Assembly (NCBI RefSeq): GCF_024622195.1
Contig: NZ_JANKBI010000015.1
Coordinates: forward strand, 1-64,000
Direction of reading: 5' to 3'
Source: Murimonas intestini
Lineage (GTDB): Bacteria > Bacillota > Clostridia > Lachnospirales > Lachnospiraceae
DNA length: 64,000 nucleotides
Within the stretch, counting starts at the first letter, position 1; each line of letters starts with the position of its first letter. The notes beneath the pieces were generated by a model. The model was not told the DNA's origin and ran no database searches. It was given only the letters and a program-made list of their open reading frames with translations. Positions 44,988-54,300 of this stretch are shown piece by piece. The position numbers and the translations under genes are program-made.

Positions 44988-45677
44988 ATGGAGGAATTCA
45001 GGATAACAAGGCAGCAGCTCTGCAGCATGATCGATCACACAAACCTGAAGCCATATGCAGTCAGGGAGGATTTTGAAAAGCTGTGCCGGGAGGCCAGAGA
45101 AAATAATTTTGCCATGGTGGCCATCAATCCGGCGCCGGTCAGGCTGTGCAGGGAATTGCTGGCCGGAAGCGGTGTACATGTAGGCGCTGCGGTCAGCTTC
45201 CCGCTTGGACAGGATACTCTCGCCGCAAAGATATTTTGTGCTGAAGATGCAGTAAAAAACGGGGCGGATGAGATTGATTATGTGCTAAATATTGGGGAGC
45301 TTAAAGCAGGAAACTGGGATTACATAGAAAAAGAAATGAGAGAAATGACATCTCTGTGCAAAAGCTTCAATGTGATTTTGAAGGTCATATTTGAAATCTG
45401 TTATCTCACCGGAGAGGAAATCAAAATGGCTGCAGGTATGGCAAAGAAGGTGGGACCGGATTATATTAAGACGAGTACCGGGCTTGGCTGTTCTGGGGCA
45501 GATGCGCATATTGTGCGGATCATGAAGGAAGCATCGGGAGAGGATGTGAAAGTAAAGGCCGCAGGAGGGATTAGGGACTGGCAGACATGCCGGGAGATGC
45601 TTATGGCAGGTGCATGCCGGATAGGCACCAGCAGCTCCCTTAAGATACTGGAAGAATTTGAGATGGAAAATAAATGA
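44988..45677 (+). CDS. deoC: Deoxyribose-phosphate aldolase (DeoC family)
   Basis: A 229-residue class I aldolase. The Schiff-base lysine is in DYIKTSTGLG. The proton-relay lysine lies in VKVKAAGGIRD, and the early segment MIDHTNLKPYA matches DeoC. LKVIFEICYL stands where many DeoC proteins have KVIIET. The family splits 2-deoxyribose-5-phosphate to glyceraldehyde-3-phosphate and acetaldehyde. In this operon it may instead split the phosphorylated product of the FGGY kinase. RBS AGGAGG. It is followed closely by the GH13 gene. Confidence 0.92.
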   Translation: MEEFRITRQQLCSMIDHTNLKPYAVREDFEKLCREARENNFAMVAINPAPVRLCRELLAGSGVHVGAAVSFPLGQDTLAAKIFCAEDAVKNGADEIDYVLNIGELKAGNWDYIEKEMREMTSLCKSFNVILKVIFEICYLTGEEIKMAAGMAKKVGPDYIKTSTGLGCSGADAHIVRIMKEASGEDVKVKAAGGIRDWQTCREMLMAGACRIGTSSSLKILEEFEMENK

Positions 45678-45694
45678 AGGGGAGGATGAGCAGG

Positions 45695-47386
45695 ATGGAA
45701 TGGTGGAAGGATGCAGTAGTTTATCAGGTTTATCCAAAAAGCTTTAAGGACAGCAGCGGAGACGGGATAGGAGATATTAACGGAATTACAGAAAAGCTGC
45801 CATATATCCGGGAACTGGGAGCGGATGTTGTATGGCTGTCTCCAATCTATGATTCCCCTCAGGATGACAACGGTTACGATATCAGAGACTATTATAAATT
45901 GTTAAAAGAGGCCGGAACCATGGAGGATTTTGACAGGATGCTTTCAAGAGCTCATGGGCTTGGGCTTAGAATCATTATGGATCTAGTTGTGAACCATACC
46001 TCGGATGAGCATGTCTGGTTTCAGGAGAGCAAAAAGTCAAAAGACAATCCATACAGGGATTATTATATATGGAAAGAGGGGAAAAGGCAGAACACCAGGG
46101 AGGGATTAGATACCAGTAAAGAACAGGCCTGGGGGGATGAACCAAATAACTGGGGCTCCTGCTACTCGGGAAGTGCATGGGAATGGGACAGCACCACAAA
46201 AGAATACTACCTGCATCTCTTTTCCCGGAAGCAGCCTGATTTAAACTGGGAAAACGTTCTGGTGCGGGAAGAGATATATAAAATGATGAGGTGGTGGCTG
46301 GATAAAGGGATCGATGGATTCAGGATGGACGTTATCAGTCTGATCTCAAAGCTGCCGGGGTACCCTGACGGTGAAGCAGGAGAGAGCGGGTATACTTCAT
46401 TTGAAGTCACGGCAAATGGTCCCTGTGTCCATGAGTATCTGAAGGAAATGAACAGGAAGGTGCTGAGCCTTTATGATGTGATGACAGTAGGCGAGTGCAG
46501 CGGAGTGACTCTGGAAGAAGCATGGAAATATGCAGGGGCTGAAGAAGGAGAATTAAACATGATTTTCCAGTTCGAGCTTATGGAACTCGACTGCGAGAAT
46601 GGCATAAAGTGGGACCTGAAGCCTCTTGATTTTATTAGAATGAAGAAGATCTTTGAAAAATGGCAGACAGGGATGTATGGAAAGGCCTGGAACAGCCTCT
46701 TCTGGAATAACCACGACCAGCCCAGGGTCGTATCCAGATGGGGAAATGACAGCGGAGAATACAGAGAACTGTCGGCAAAAATGCTGGCTTCCATTCTTTA
46801 CGGAATGCAGGGTACACCCTTTATCTATCAGGGGGAAGAACTGGGAATGACAAATCCGGGGCTTTCTATTGAAGAGTGCAGAGATATTGAGACTCTCAGG
46901 ATGTATCAGGAAAGACTGGAGGCGGGGTGCAGCAGAGCAGAAATTATGCGGTCTGTACATGCAAAATGCAGGGACAATGCCCGGACACCTATGCAGTGGG
47001 ATGATTCACCAAATGCGGGTTTCTCAACCGGAGATCCGTGGATGCCTGTGAATCCGGATTACAAAACTATAAATGCCGGTGCCCAGCTTCAGGATGAAGA
47101 CTCGGTATTTCATTATTACAAAAAGCTTATAAGATTACGGAAAACCTATGATGTATTCAGGGATGGAAGATTCACGATGGAGTATAAAGAAGATCCTGAC
47201 ATTATATGGTACACAAGGACGGGGGAGAAGGAAAGCCTGCGGGTGATCTGTAATTTTCATGAGCTTACAAGAGCGATAAAGCTGCCTGATAATGAGGAAT
47301 GGGGAGAACTGCTGATTTGCAACTATCCAGAAATCAGAAAAGAAACAGAGCTTAGACCATATGAGGCCAGAATGTACCTTGTATGA
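45695..47386 (+). CDS. malL: GH13 alpha-glucosidase (oligo-1,6-glucosidase type)
   Basis: A 563-residue cytoplasmic glycoside hydrolase of family GH13, subfamily 31 style. WWKDAVVYQVYPKSFKDSSG opens the barrel, then DLVVNHTSDEH. The nucleophile Asp is in GFRMDVISL, the acid/base Glu in MTVGECSG and the third acid in WNNHDQPR. It releases glucose from alpha-linked oligosaccharides or glucosides. The related trehalose-6-phosphate hydrolase is an alternative. ATG at 45695 is preferred because GGGGAGG precedes it at good distance; two in-frame ATGs upstream overlap deoC or sit on the ribosome site. Confidence 0.92.
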   Translation: MEWWKDAVVYQVYPKSFKDSSGDGIGDINGITEKLPYIRELGADVVWLSPIYDSPQDDNGYDIRDYYKLLKEAGTMEDFDRMLSRAHGLGLRIIMDLVVNHTSDEHVWFQESKKSKDNPYRDYYIWKEGKRQNTREGLDTSKEQAWGDEPNNWGSCYSGSAWEWDSTTKEYYLHLFSRKQPDLNWENVLVREEIYKMMRWWLDKGIDGFRMDVISLISKLPGYPDGEAGESGYTSFEVTANGPCVHEYLKEMNRKVLSLYDVMTVGECSGVTLEEAWKYAGAEEGELNMIFQFELMELDCENGIKWDLKPLDFIRMKKIFEKWQTGMYGKAWNSLFWNNHDQPRVVSRWGNDSGEYRELSAKMLASILYGMQGTPFIYQGEELGMTNPGLSIEECRDIETLRMYQERLEAGCSRAEIMRSVHAKCRDNARTPMQWDDSPNAGFSTGDPWMPVNPDYKTINAGAQLQDEDSVFHYYKKLIRLRKTYDVFRDGRFTMEYKEDPDIIWYTRTGEKESLRVICNFHELTRAIKLPDNEEWGELLICNYPEIRKETELRPYEARMYLV

Positions 47387-47410
47387 AGCAAATGAAAGAG
47401 GAGGAGAAAA

Positions 47411-48823
47411 ATGGCACATATTGAAATTACGACGAAAAACCCCACCCCACCTCCTGATTGGCTGAAGAATGCCATCATCTATGAGATTAATCCGCGGACC
47501 TTTACTTCACCGGATGGAGAAGGTGCCGGCTCAGGAAGCGGTACCTTCAGTAGTACTATAGGAAAGCTGGACTATCTGAAGGAGCTGGGAATTAATACAG
47601 TATGGCTGGCAGGCTGCACTGAGGGCAGCAGTCATTTTTCTGAATTCTGGACTGTCTATGCCATGCGGGATCCAAGAAAAGTAGATCCTGCCCTTGGGAC
47701 AGACGAGGCTCTGAAGGAGCTTATCAGGGAAGCTCACAAGAGGGAGATACGCATAATTGGAGAAGCAGTGACACATGGAGTGACACTGGACAGCCCGCTG
47801 CTTGCGGAACATCCGGGCTGGTTCAGAGGCGGAGAATGGGGAATGGCGGACTTTGACTATGCAAATCCCGAATTCAAAAAATGGTGGGTCGACCTGTGGG
47901 TAGAAACTACAGTCAAATATGGATTTGACGGGTACAGGCTGGACGGACCAAACGGTGTTTCGCCCTTTGAGGACGTGATGGGCATTTGGGATGACATTGC
48001 CTGGGAATGCAGAAGGAGAGGGCATGAGATAGCGGTGATAGGAGAAAACAGCCGTTATCATATCAGGCAGTGTGACAGGGATGATTTTTCACATAATATG
48101 GCAGGCGAATTCTCAGAAGAGCCAGGGTATGCCACAATGCAGATTAGCTGCCATGATGAGGGGATCAATATGGGCAGCGGGAATTATTATGCGCTCAGAG
48201 GCAGCAGATTTAAATTCGGTTACAGTGCTGTATTTGGATATAATATCCCATTATTTATGTCAGGTGAGGAATTTGATTCCGGGGTGCATTTCGTGAGCAG
48301 TTTAAAGAAAAAGATCTATGAAGGCTTTGAAAAGAGCCGGGAGATTGATTTCTACGATTCCAATCCTGACTCAGAGTCAGGCGGCTGGCTGCTTGGCAGC
48401 CGCATCGTATGGGATGAGATAAAGGAACACGGACACAGAGAAATGCTGGACGACTGCAGACAGATATTAAGGATCCGGAATGAAAACCAGGACATCCTTC
48501 ACTATAACAGAAAAGAGACAAACATCCTTCCAGCAAAGTGTATTCCCAAAAGCGGGTCAATACCTTATATTCGGTATATTGAGGGACAAGCGGCTATCCT
48601 GGTCATGGGGAATGAGGGCATTGCTGACAGGGATTTTATTGTGCAGATACCTCTTGAGGAGATAGGGTTTGGACCGGAGGCATCTTATCAGGTCCGCGAT
48701 TTATGGAGCGGGGAGTGCAGGACAGTAGAAGGGAAGTATATGGGATGCCTGCGGGTGAGTGTGCCGGGAGATTATAAAGCAGGGGGAGGAGTAAGAGCAT
48801 ACAGGATAGAGAGAGCGGACTGA
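47411..48823 (+). CDS. GH13-like alpha-amylase family protein, divergent
   Basis: A 470-residue GH13-clan protein. WLKNAIIYEINPRTF opens the fold, and the first conserved region is altered (EAVTHGV in place of DxVxNH). The nucleophile candidate is in GYRLDGPNG, the acid/base Glu in VIGENSRY and the third acid in SCHDEG, so all three catalytic acids seem present. It is shorter than the preceding GH13 and lacks its B-domain pattern. The linkage it cleaves is unknown. RBS GAGGAGG. Last gene of the island operon. Confidence 0.8.
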   Translation: MAHIEITTKNPTPPPDWLKNAIIYEINPRTFTSPDGEGAGSGSGTFSSTIGKLDYLKELGINTVWLAGCTEGSSHFSEFWTVYAMRDPRKVDPALGTDEALKELIREAHKREIRIIGEAVTHGVTLDSPLLAEHPGWFRGGEWGMADFDYANPEFKKWWVDLWVETTVKYGFDGYRLDGPNGVSPFEDVMGIWDDIAWECRRRGHEIAVIGENSRYHIRQCDRDDFSHNMAGEFSEEPGYATMQISCHDEGINMGSGNYYALRGSRFKFGYSAVFGYNIPLFMSGEEFDSGVHFVSSLKKKIYEGFEKSREIDFYDSNPDSESGGWLLGSRIVWDEIKEHGHREMLDDCRQILRIRNENQDILHYNRKETNILPAKCIPKSGSIPYIRYIEGQAAILVMGNEGIADRDFIVQIPLEEIGFGPEASYQVRDLWSGECRTVEGKYMGCLRVSVPGDYKAGGGVRAYRIERAD

Positions 48824-48838
48824 CGGCCTGCTCTTTTT
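48812..48838 (+). terminator. Probable terminator at the end of the catabolic island
   Basis: AGAGCGG pairs with CCTGCTCT (one bulge) around the stop codon of the GH13-like gene and is followed by five T. Confidence 0.5.
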
Positions 48839-48887
48839 GTTACTGTTTATTCCGTGATCAGTAACACGCTCCGTGATGCACAGCTAT

Positions 48888-48915
48888 TTTACTTTTGCAG
48901 AAAATTTGCTATAAT
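48888..48915 (+). promoter_or_regulatory. Promoter of the lon gene
   Basis: TTTACT (48888-48893), a 16-bp spacer and TATAAT (48910-48915), 73 bases before the Lon start. No full CIRCE or CtsR heat-shock site is seen. Confidence 0.65.
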
Positions 48916-48988
48916 AATCTAAAGATGCCAGAGTCAAAAACTTTTGCATATGCCAGGTTAGTGGCGTACATCGGGGAGGAGGGATTTT

Positions 48989-51259
48989 ATGATAATCGTA
49001 CCTATATATGACATGATGATTCTGCCGGGAGTGACATTCTATTTTAAAAGTGAAATATTACAGAGACCTGATATTGCAGAGATAAAAAAGGATGAGGACA
49101 TTTTGTTCATAGTCCAGAAATCCGACAAAGAGAGAGGGGGAATGACGGCTGATGATTTTTATCCTGTCGGCATATCAGGAAAGGTTGATAACATTGATTC
49201 AGAGGGCAATATTTCAATTAAAGCTAATGAGAGAGTGGAGATATGTGATATAGAGGTTTCTGAACAGGTGATTGAGGCCTCAGCCAGCTCTCTGGAGGAT
49301 AAAGAGGATATTACACCGGAAGAAGTTGGCCAGAAATTTGAAAAGATCAAGTCCTCACTTTTGAAGTTTGTACAGGGATTCCAGTGGGGAGTCTGGGCCA
49401 GGAGCTTTATACTGCACTGGAGGAGCCTGGATGAGGTAGCATGTGCACTTTCAGGGTATTTGACTATTTCTTCAGAAGAGAAATATGCCATTATGGAGAC
49501 AGGCTCCAAAAAAGAACGTTATGAGAAAATAGAGGCGGCTGTTTATGAATTCATGGCAGTATCCAAGATCAGCAGAGAGGCGGAGGATGCCCAGGAAGAG
49601 ACAAATGAGCAGGCTTACCGTGAGATGGCTATTAAGAAACAGATAGAGATACTGCAGAGGCAGCTGGATGAAATGCACCCTGAGAATATATCTGATGTGC
49701 GCAGGTTTGAGAGCAAGCTGAATGAATCAGGTATGAATGAAGAAGCGCGCAGGGAAGCCGATAAGGTACTTAACCGTATGAAGCAGGAAGGCAAGGACGG
49801 CCATGAATACGGGATGCTGTATGACTATCTGGATTTTTTGACAAGCCTGTCCTGGCAGACACATGAGGATGATAATGTGGATCTTCTGGAGGCTGAGCGT
49901 ATACTTGATGAGGACCACTATGGGCTAAAGAAAGTAAAGGAGCGCATTATACAGCAGATGGCGGTGATGATCCTGAATAAAAAGCAGGCCGGCTCTATCC
50001 TGCTTTTTGTGGGGCCTCCGGGAACAGGAAAAACCAGCATAGGCCAGAGCATAGCCCGTGCGCTCCACCGGGGCTATGTCAGGATCAGCCTGGGAGGCAT
50101 CAGGGATGAGGCTGAGATACGCGGGCACAGGAGGACTTATATAGGGGCCATGCCGGGCAGGATCATGGAGGGCATGAAACGCAGCGGAGTGATGAATCCT
50201 GTAATGGTATTGGACGAGGTGGACAAACTGGCAAAGGACTATGGGGGCGACCCGGCCAGCGCGCTGCTGGAAGTGCTTGATCCGGAGCAGAATTCCAACT
50301 TTACGGACCACTATATGAATGTGCCGTATGATCTGTCAAAGGTCCTGTTTGTGTGCACGGCAAATACAACGGATACGATTCCAGAGCCTCTTCTTAACAG
50401 GATGGAAGTCATTCAGTTCCCTGGATATACAGCCCTGGAAAAATTTCAGATAGCCAGAAAACATCTGATTCCAAAGGCAATGCTGAGCATGGGGATAAAG
50501 GCCAGAAATTTAAATATCACAGACGGTGCGCTCAGAAAAATAATTGACGATTACACGATGGAGTCCGGTGTCAGAGGATTAAAGAAGCAGATAGATACAT
50601 TGTGCAGATCGGCAGCGGTAAAGCTTGTAAAAGAAGAGCAGAAGAGTATCACAGTAAGCGAAAAGAGAGTTGCGGAATTTCTTGGAAGAAATGTCCTGCA
50701 TCATGAAGGAATACTGGAGGAGAAGATTCCGGGGGTAGTGACCGGACTGGCGTGGACGTCAGCAGGCGGTGAGATCCTCTTTATAGAGACTTCTCTTACA
50801 AAAGGTTCGGGAAAGATACAGATAACGGGCCAGCTGGGAGAGGTGATGAAGGAATCAGCTCAGATAGCCATCACCCTTGTAAAAGCTCTCTATCCTGAGG
50901 AAGCAGAAAAACTGAATACGAATGATCTGCATATACATGTCCCGGCTGGGGCTGTGCCCAAGGATGGCCCGTCAGCAGGCATCACGCTTCTGACTGCCAT
51001 TGCCTCCCTGATAACGGGAAGGGGAGTTGACCCCGAATACGCAATGACGGGGGAGATATCCCTCAGGGGCAGGATAATGCCCATAGGCGGCCTGCCGGAG
51101 AAGCTTCTGGCCGCGCAGCGCGCTGGCATAACAATGGTCTTTATACCGGAAGATAATATAGATGACCTGGAAGAGGTGGCGGAAGAGGTAAAAGGGAAGC
51201 TGCAGATCCTGCCGGTGAAAAAAGTGACGGATGTACTGAAGACTGTGTTAACATCGTAG
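48989..51259 (+). CDS. lon: ATP-dependent Lon protease
   Basis: A 756-residue Lon protease, a cytoplasmic AAA+ enzyme that degrades damaged and regulatory proteins. The N-terminal LAN domain (VPIYDMMILPGVTF) spans about 1-190 and is followed by a helical region. The AAA+ module carries GPPGTGKT (about 342) and VMVLDEVDK. The Ser-Lys protease dyad is Ser662 in KDGPSAG and Lys705 in LPEKLL, the usual 43-residue spacing. It has its own promoter. The RBS GGGGAGGAGGG is very strong. The giant repeat protein begins 72 bases downstream with no terminator between, so read-through is possible. Confidence 0.96.
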   Translation: MIIVPIYDMMILPGVTFYFKSEILQRPDIAEIKKDEDILFIVQKSDKERGGMTADDFYPVGISGKVDNIDSEGNISIKANERVEICDIEVSEQVIEASASSLEDKEDITPEEVGQKFEKIKSSLLKFVQGFQWGVWARSFILHWRSLDEVACALSGYLTISSEEKYAIMETGSKKERYEKIEAAVYEFMAVSKISREAEDAQEETNEQAYREMAIKKQIEILQRQLDEMHPENISDVRRFESKLNESGMNEEARREADKVLNRMKQEGKDGHEYGMLYDYLDFLTSLSWQTHEDDNVDLLEAERILDEDHYGLKKVKERIIQQMAVMILNKKQAGSILLFVGPPGTGKTSIGQSIARALHRGYVRISLGGIRDEAEIRGHRRTYIGAMPGRIMEGMKRSGVMNPVMVLDEVDKLAKDYGGDPASALLEVLDPEQNSNFTDHYMNVPYDLSKVLFVCTANTTDTIPEPLLNRMEVIQFPGYTALEKFQIARKHLIPKAMLSMGIKARNLNITDGALRKIIDDYTMESGVRGLKKQIDTLCRSAAVKLVKEEQKSITVSEKRVAEFLGRNVLHHEGILEEKIPGVVTGLAWTSAGGEILFIETSLTKGSGKIQITGQLGEVMKESAQIAITLVKALYPEEAEKLNTNDLHIHVPAGAVPKDGPSAGITLLTAIASLITGRGVDPEYAMTGEISLRGRIMPIGGLPEKLLAAQRAGITMVFIPEDNIDDLEEVAEEVKGKLQILPVKKVTDVLKTVLTS

Positions 51260-51273
51260 ATATGCAGGCACCA

Positions 51274-51321
51274 CCTCCTGAAAACAGAATACAATAAAAC
51301 TATACGCATATTTTCAGGAGG
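51274..51321 (+). promoter_or_regulatory. Inverted repeat that can sequester the Shine-Dalgarno of the giant repeat protein
   Basis: CCTCCTGAAAA (51274-51284) is perfectly complementary to TTTTCAGGAGG (51311-51321), with a 26-base loop. The second arm contains the AGGAGG ribosome site of the gene at 51332. In a transcript reading through from lon this hairpin would mask the site. There is no T run, so it is not a normal terminator. Confidence 0.7.
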
Positions 51322-51331
51322 AATTATACTT

Positions 51332-54300
51332 ATGCCAGCATTTATCACCGGCACGGTGTTCCATGATATGGATCATGACGGCCGTTTTACTCCGGGTGAG
51401 CCGGGAATTCCAGGAGTGAACGTCGTTTTATATTCAGCAGACAGTACACAGCCCGGCAGCCCGGCCTGCACTTTTGTCCAGACCGGAACAGACGGTGTTT
51501 ACAGCTTTACAGTTACAGAGCCGGGCACGTACACTGTGTATGAAACCGTAATATTTCCAGGCAGCTGTCCGCCTTCACTGGTGAGCCAGCCCCCGGGGTA
51601 CTATCACTCAAACACTCCCAGAAAAGGGACGGTCATACTCACACAGGAAGAGATATCAGGTGATAATACAGTAAATGGGCCTGATTTTGGCCATGATATG
51701 TGGGGGATACCATATAACTGCGGGCCGGAAATGATATTATTTGAAGGGGAGCAGCCTACAGGGAGGTTTGCAGTCAATCTTGTGACAGGCGATGCAGCCG
51801 ACATGGGACCTGTACAGAGCCCGGCAGCTGTGAATGCTGTTGGGTTTAATACAGAGGATAATTTTATCTATGGCTATGACCAGGTGCAGAATACAATAGT
51901 CAGAGTAGATCAGAATGGTGATGTCATGTATCTTGAACCCAGGCCTGAGGGGATGCCTGCAGCGGCTTACTCGGCCGGAGCCATTGATATGTCGGGATTT
52001 TACTATGTATATATACCGGGCGGCAGCAGGTTCTATACGGTAGATCTGCGGCCTGATTCAGCCACATTTCTCCGTCTGGTGGATCCTTCAGACGGCTACA
52101 GGGAGCAGACAGAGGACTATGGCACAGCTCTGTCCTCACCGCTGGCTATAGGAGACTGGGCGTTTAATCCGGCCGACGGGCGGCTGTACGGAGTGGAGAG
52201 GAATGGGGTAGTTTACAGGATCAATGAATTGACGGGAGATGTGGCTCCCCTTGATACAACCGGGCCGAACCCGGGTGCTTTGTTCGGGGCTGTGGCTGTC
52301 GATGGCAATGGGAATCTCTATGCAGTCAGCAGCAGCGACGGGACTATTTACAGATACAGGCTCAGCGGGTATTCAGCGGCGGGAATGCGTTTCTCAGCCA
52401 CACAGCCGGGAAGTTTTATTGATGCGGCAATGTGTCCTTATGCCATTATAGAAACAGATTTCGGAGATGCCCCTGATGCTGGAGGAGGCGGGGGAGCAGG
52501 AAATTACAATACTCTTCTTGCCAGCAATGGCCCGCGGCATGGTCTGGGAAGTCCATTGTATCTGGGAACACGGGTAACTTCAGAGGATGACGCACATCAG
52601 AGTGCAATGGCAGACGGGGATGACCTGACCCAGGGGATCCAGGATGATGCCCTGACTCTTCCGCTGCCTGTTCTGCCTGTAGATGCCCTGAACTATTCAC
52701 TGACAGCAGCGGTGACGAATGATACAGGGGATACGGCAAATCTGTATGGGTGGATCGATTTTAATAAGAACGGGCTGTTTGAGGCTTCGGAGGCAGCGGC
52801 AGTCATTCAGATACCTCCATATTCAGGTACCGGCCAGTATACCCTGGATTTTGGCCGCCCTCCCGGCAGTGCGCTGACGCCGGACCATACATTCCTGCGC
52901 CTGCGCCTCACCACGGATGATCTGCAGGATACAGGGACAGAGATCCAGGATACCAGGAGTGTGGGGCCGGCATCAGACGGGGAAGTGGAGGATTATATTC
53001 TGAAGATCGGGACTACCACGGACCTGTCGGTGACTAAAACAGCAGATCTGCAGGTACTGTCCACAGGGGATACCATAACCTATACGATAACAGTAAGTAA
53101 TTATGGTCCGGAGGATGCATATGATGTGCTCCTGACAGATATAGTCCCGCCTGAGATCACAGGTGCGAGATACAGTCTGGACGGAGGGCCGTCTGACTAC
53201 TGGCCCGGAACTCTTGTACTGGGAACTATGGCGCCGGGACAGGTGAACACTGTTGTTATCCAGGGGGTGTTTGATGGTTCTGTACTTGGCCCTGTGATAA
53301 ATACGGCGACAGTGACTTCTTACTCAGAGGACCCTGATCCGGGCAACAATTCAGCTACCACCGTCACGCCGGTGGACCGGGCAGCTGATCTTGAGATCAC
53401 TAAAACAGCAGATGAAAGCTTTGCTGTAATAGGAGAGGCGTTCACATTTAATATTACAGTGACAAATCATGGGCCGGATCCGGCCGAAAATACCATAATA
53501 AATGATATAGCAGCGGCAGATTTCAGCACGCCGGAATATTCTGCTGACGGAGGAACCAGCTGGATGCCGTGGCATGGGCAGCTGGATGCAGGGATAATTG
53601 AGGCGGGCACTGCTTTTACATTCCTGCTGAGGGGGACAGTGGAAGCGGGCACTCAGGATGAGCTGCAGAACACAGCGTCTGTTACAAGCGACACATCAGA
53701 TCCTGACCCCTCTGATAATACGGTAACCATTACTGTACCAAAGTCTGCGCTGGCTGATCTGGGGGTCATTAAGACAGGAGAGCCTGATCCTGTCAGTGTG
53801 GGCCAACAGCTTATCTATACTATAACAGTGACAAACAGCGGACCGTCCCAGGCGGAAGAGGTCATTATTTCCGATGCGCTTCCGGCAGAGCTGTTAAACC
53901 AGGAATATTCTTTTGATTCAGTTATCTGGTATCCATGGACAGGAGAGTATGCGGCGGGGAGCCTGGCAGCGGGGGATATATATACACTCTATTTAAGAGG
54001 TGATGTGGATCCTGATGCGCAGACAGGTGAAATGATGAATACAGTTACGATAAGTTCTGCCACAGATGACCCTGATCCAAATAATAATACGTACACAGAG
54101 ATCATAACTGTGGAAGCGGCGGCAGACCTGTCAGTAACTAAGACTGCATCTCCTTCTGCTGTCCTTTCGGGAGAGATTTTGACTTATACAGTAGTGGTAA
54201 GCAATGACGGGCCTTCAGATGCAGCAAATGTGGTCCTGTCCGATACTCTGCCGGCAGAAATTGAAAATCCTGTGTTTTCTGTGGACGGAAGTGCAGAAGA

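Noticed and set aside
48928..48950. AGTCAAAAAC as a CtsR heat-shock site upstream of lon
   Set aside because: Only about half of the direct repeat is present and it lies downstream of the promoter; too weak to call.
51288..51295. AATACAAT as a sporulation sigma-E -10 box for the giant gene
   Set aside because: It resembles the -10 consensus but no -35 element lies at the right distance, so sporulation control is not supported by this alone.
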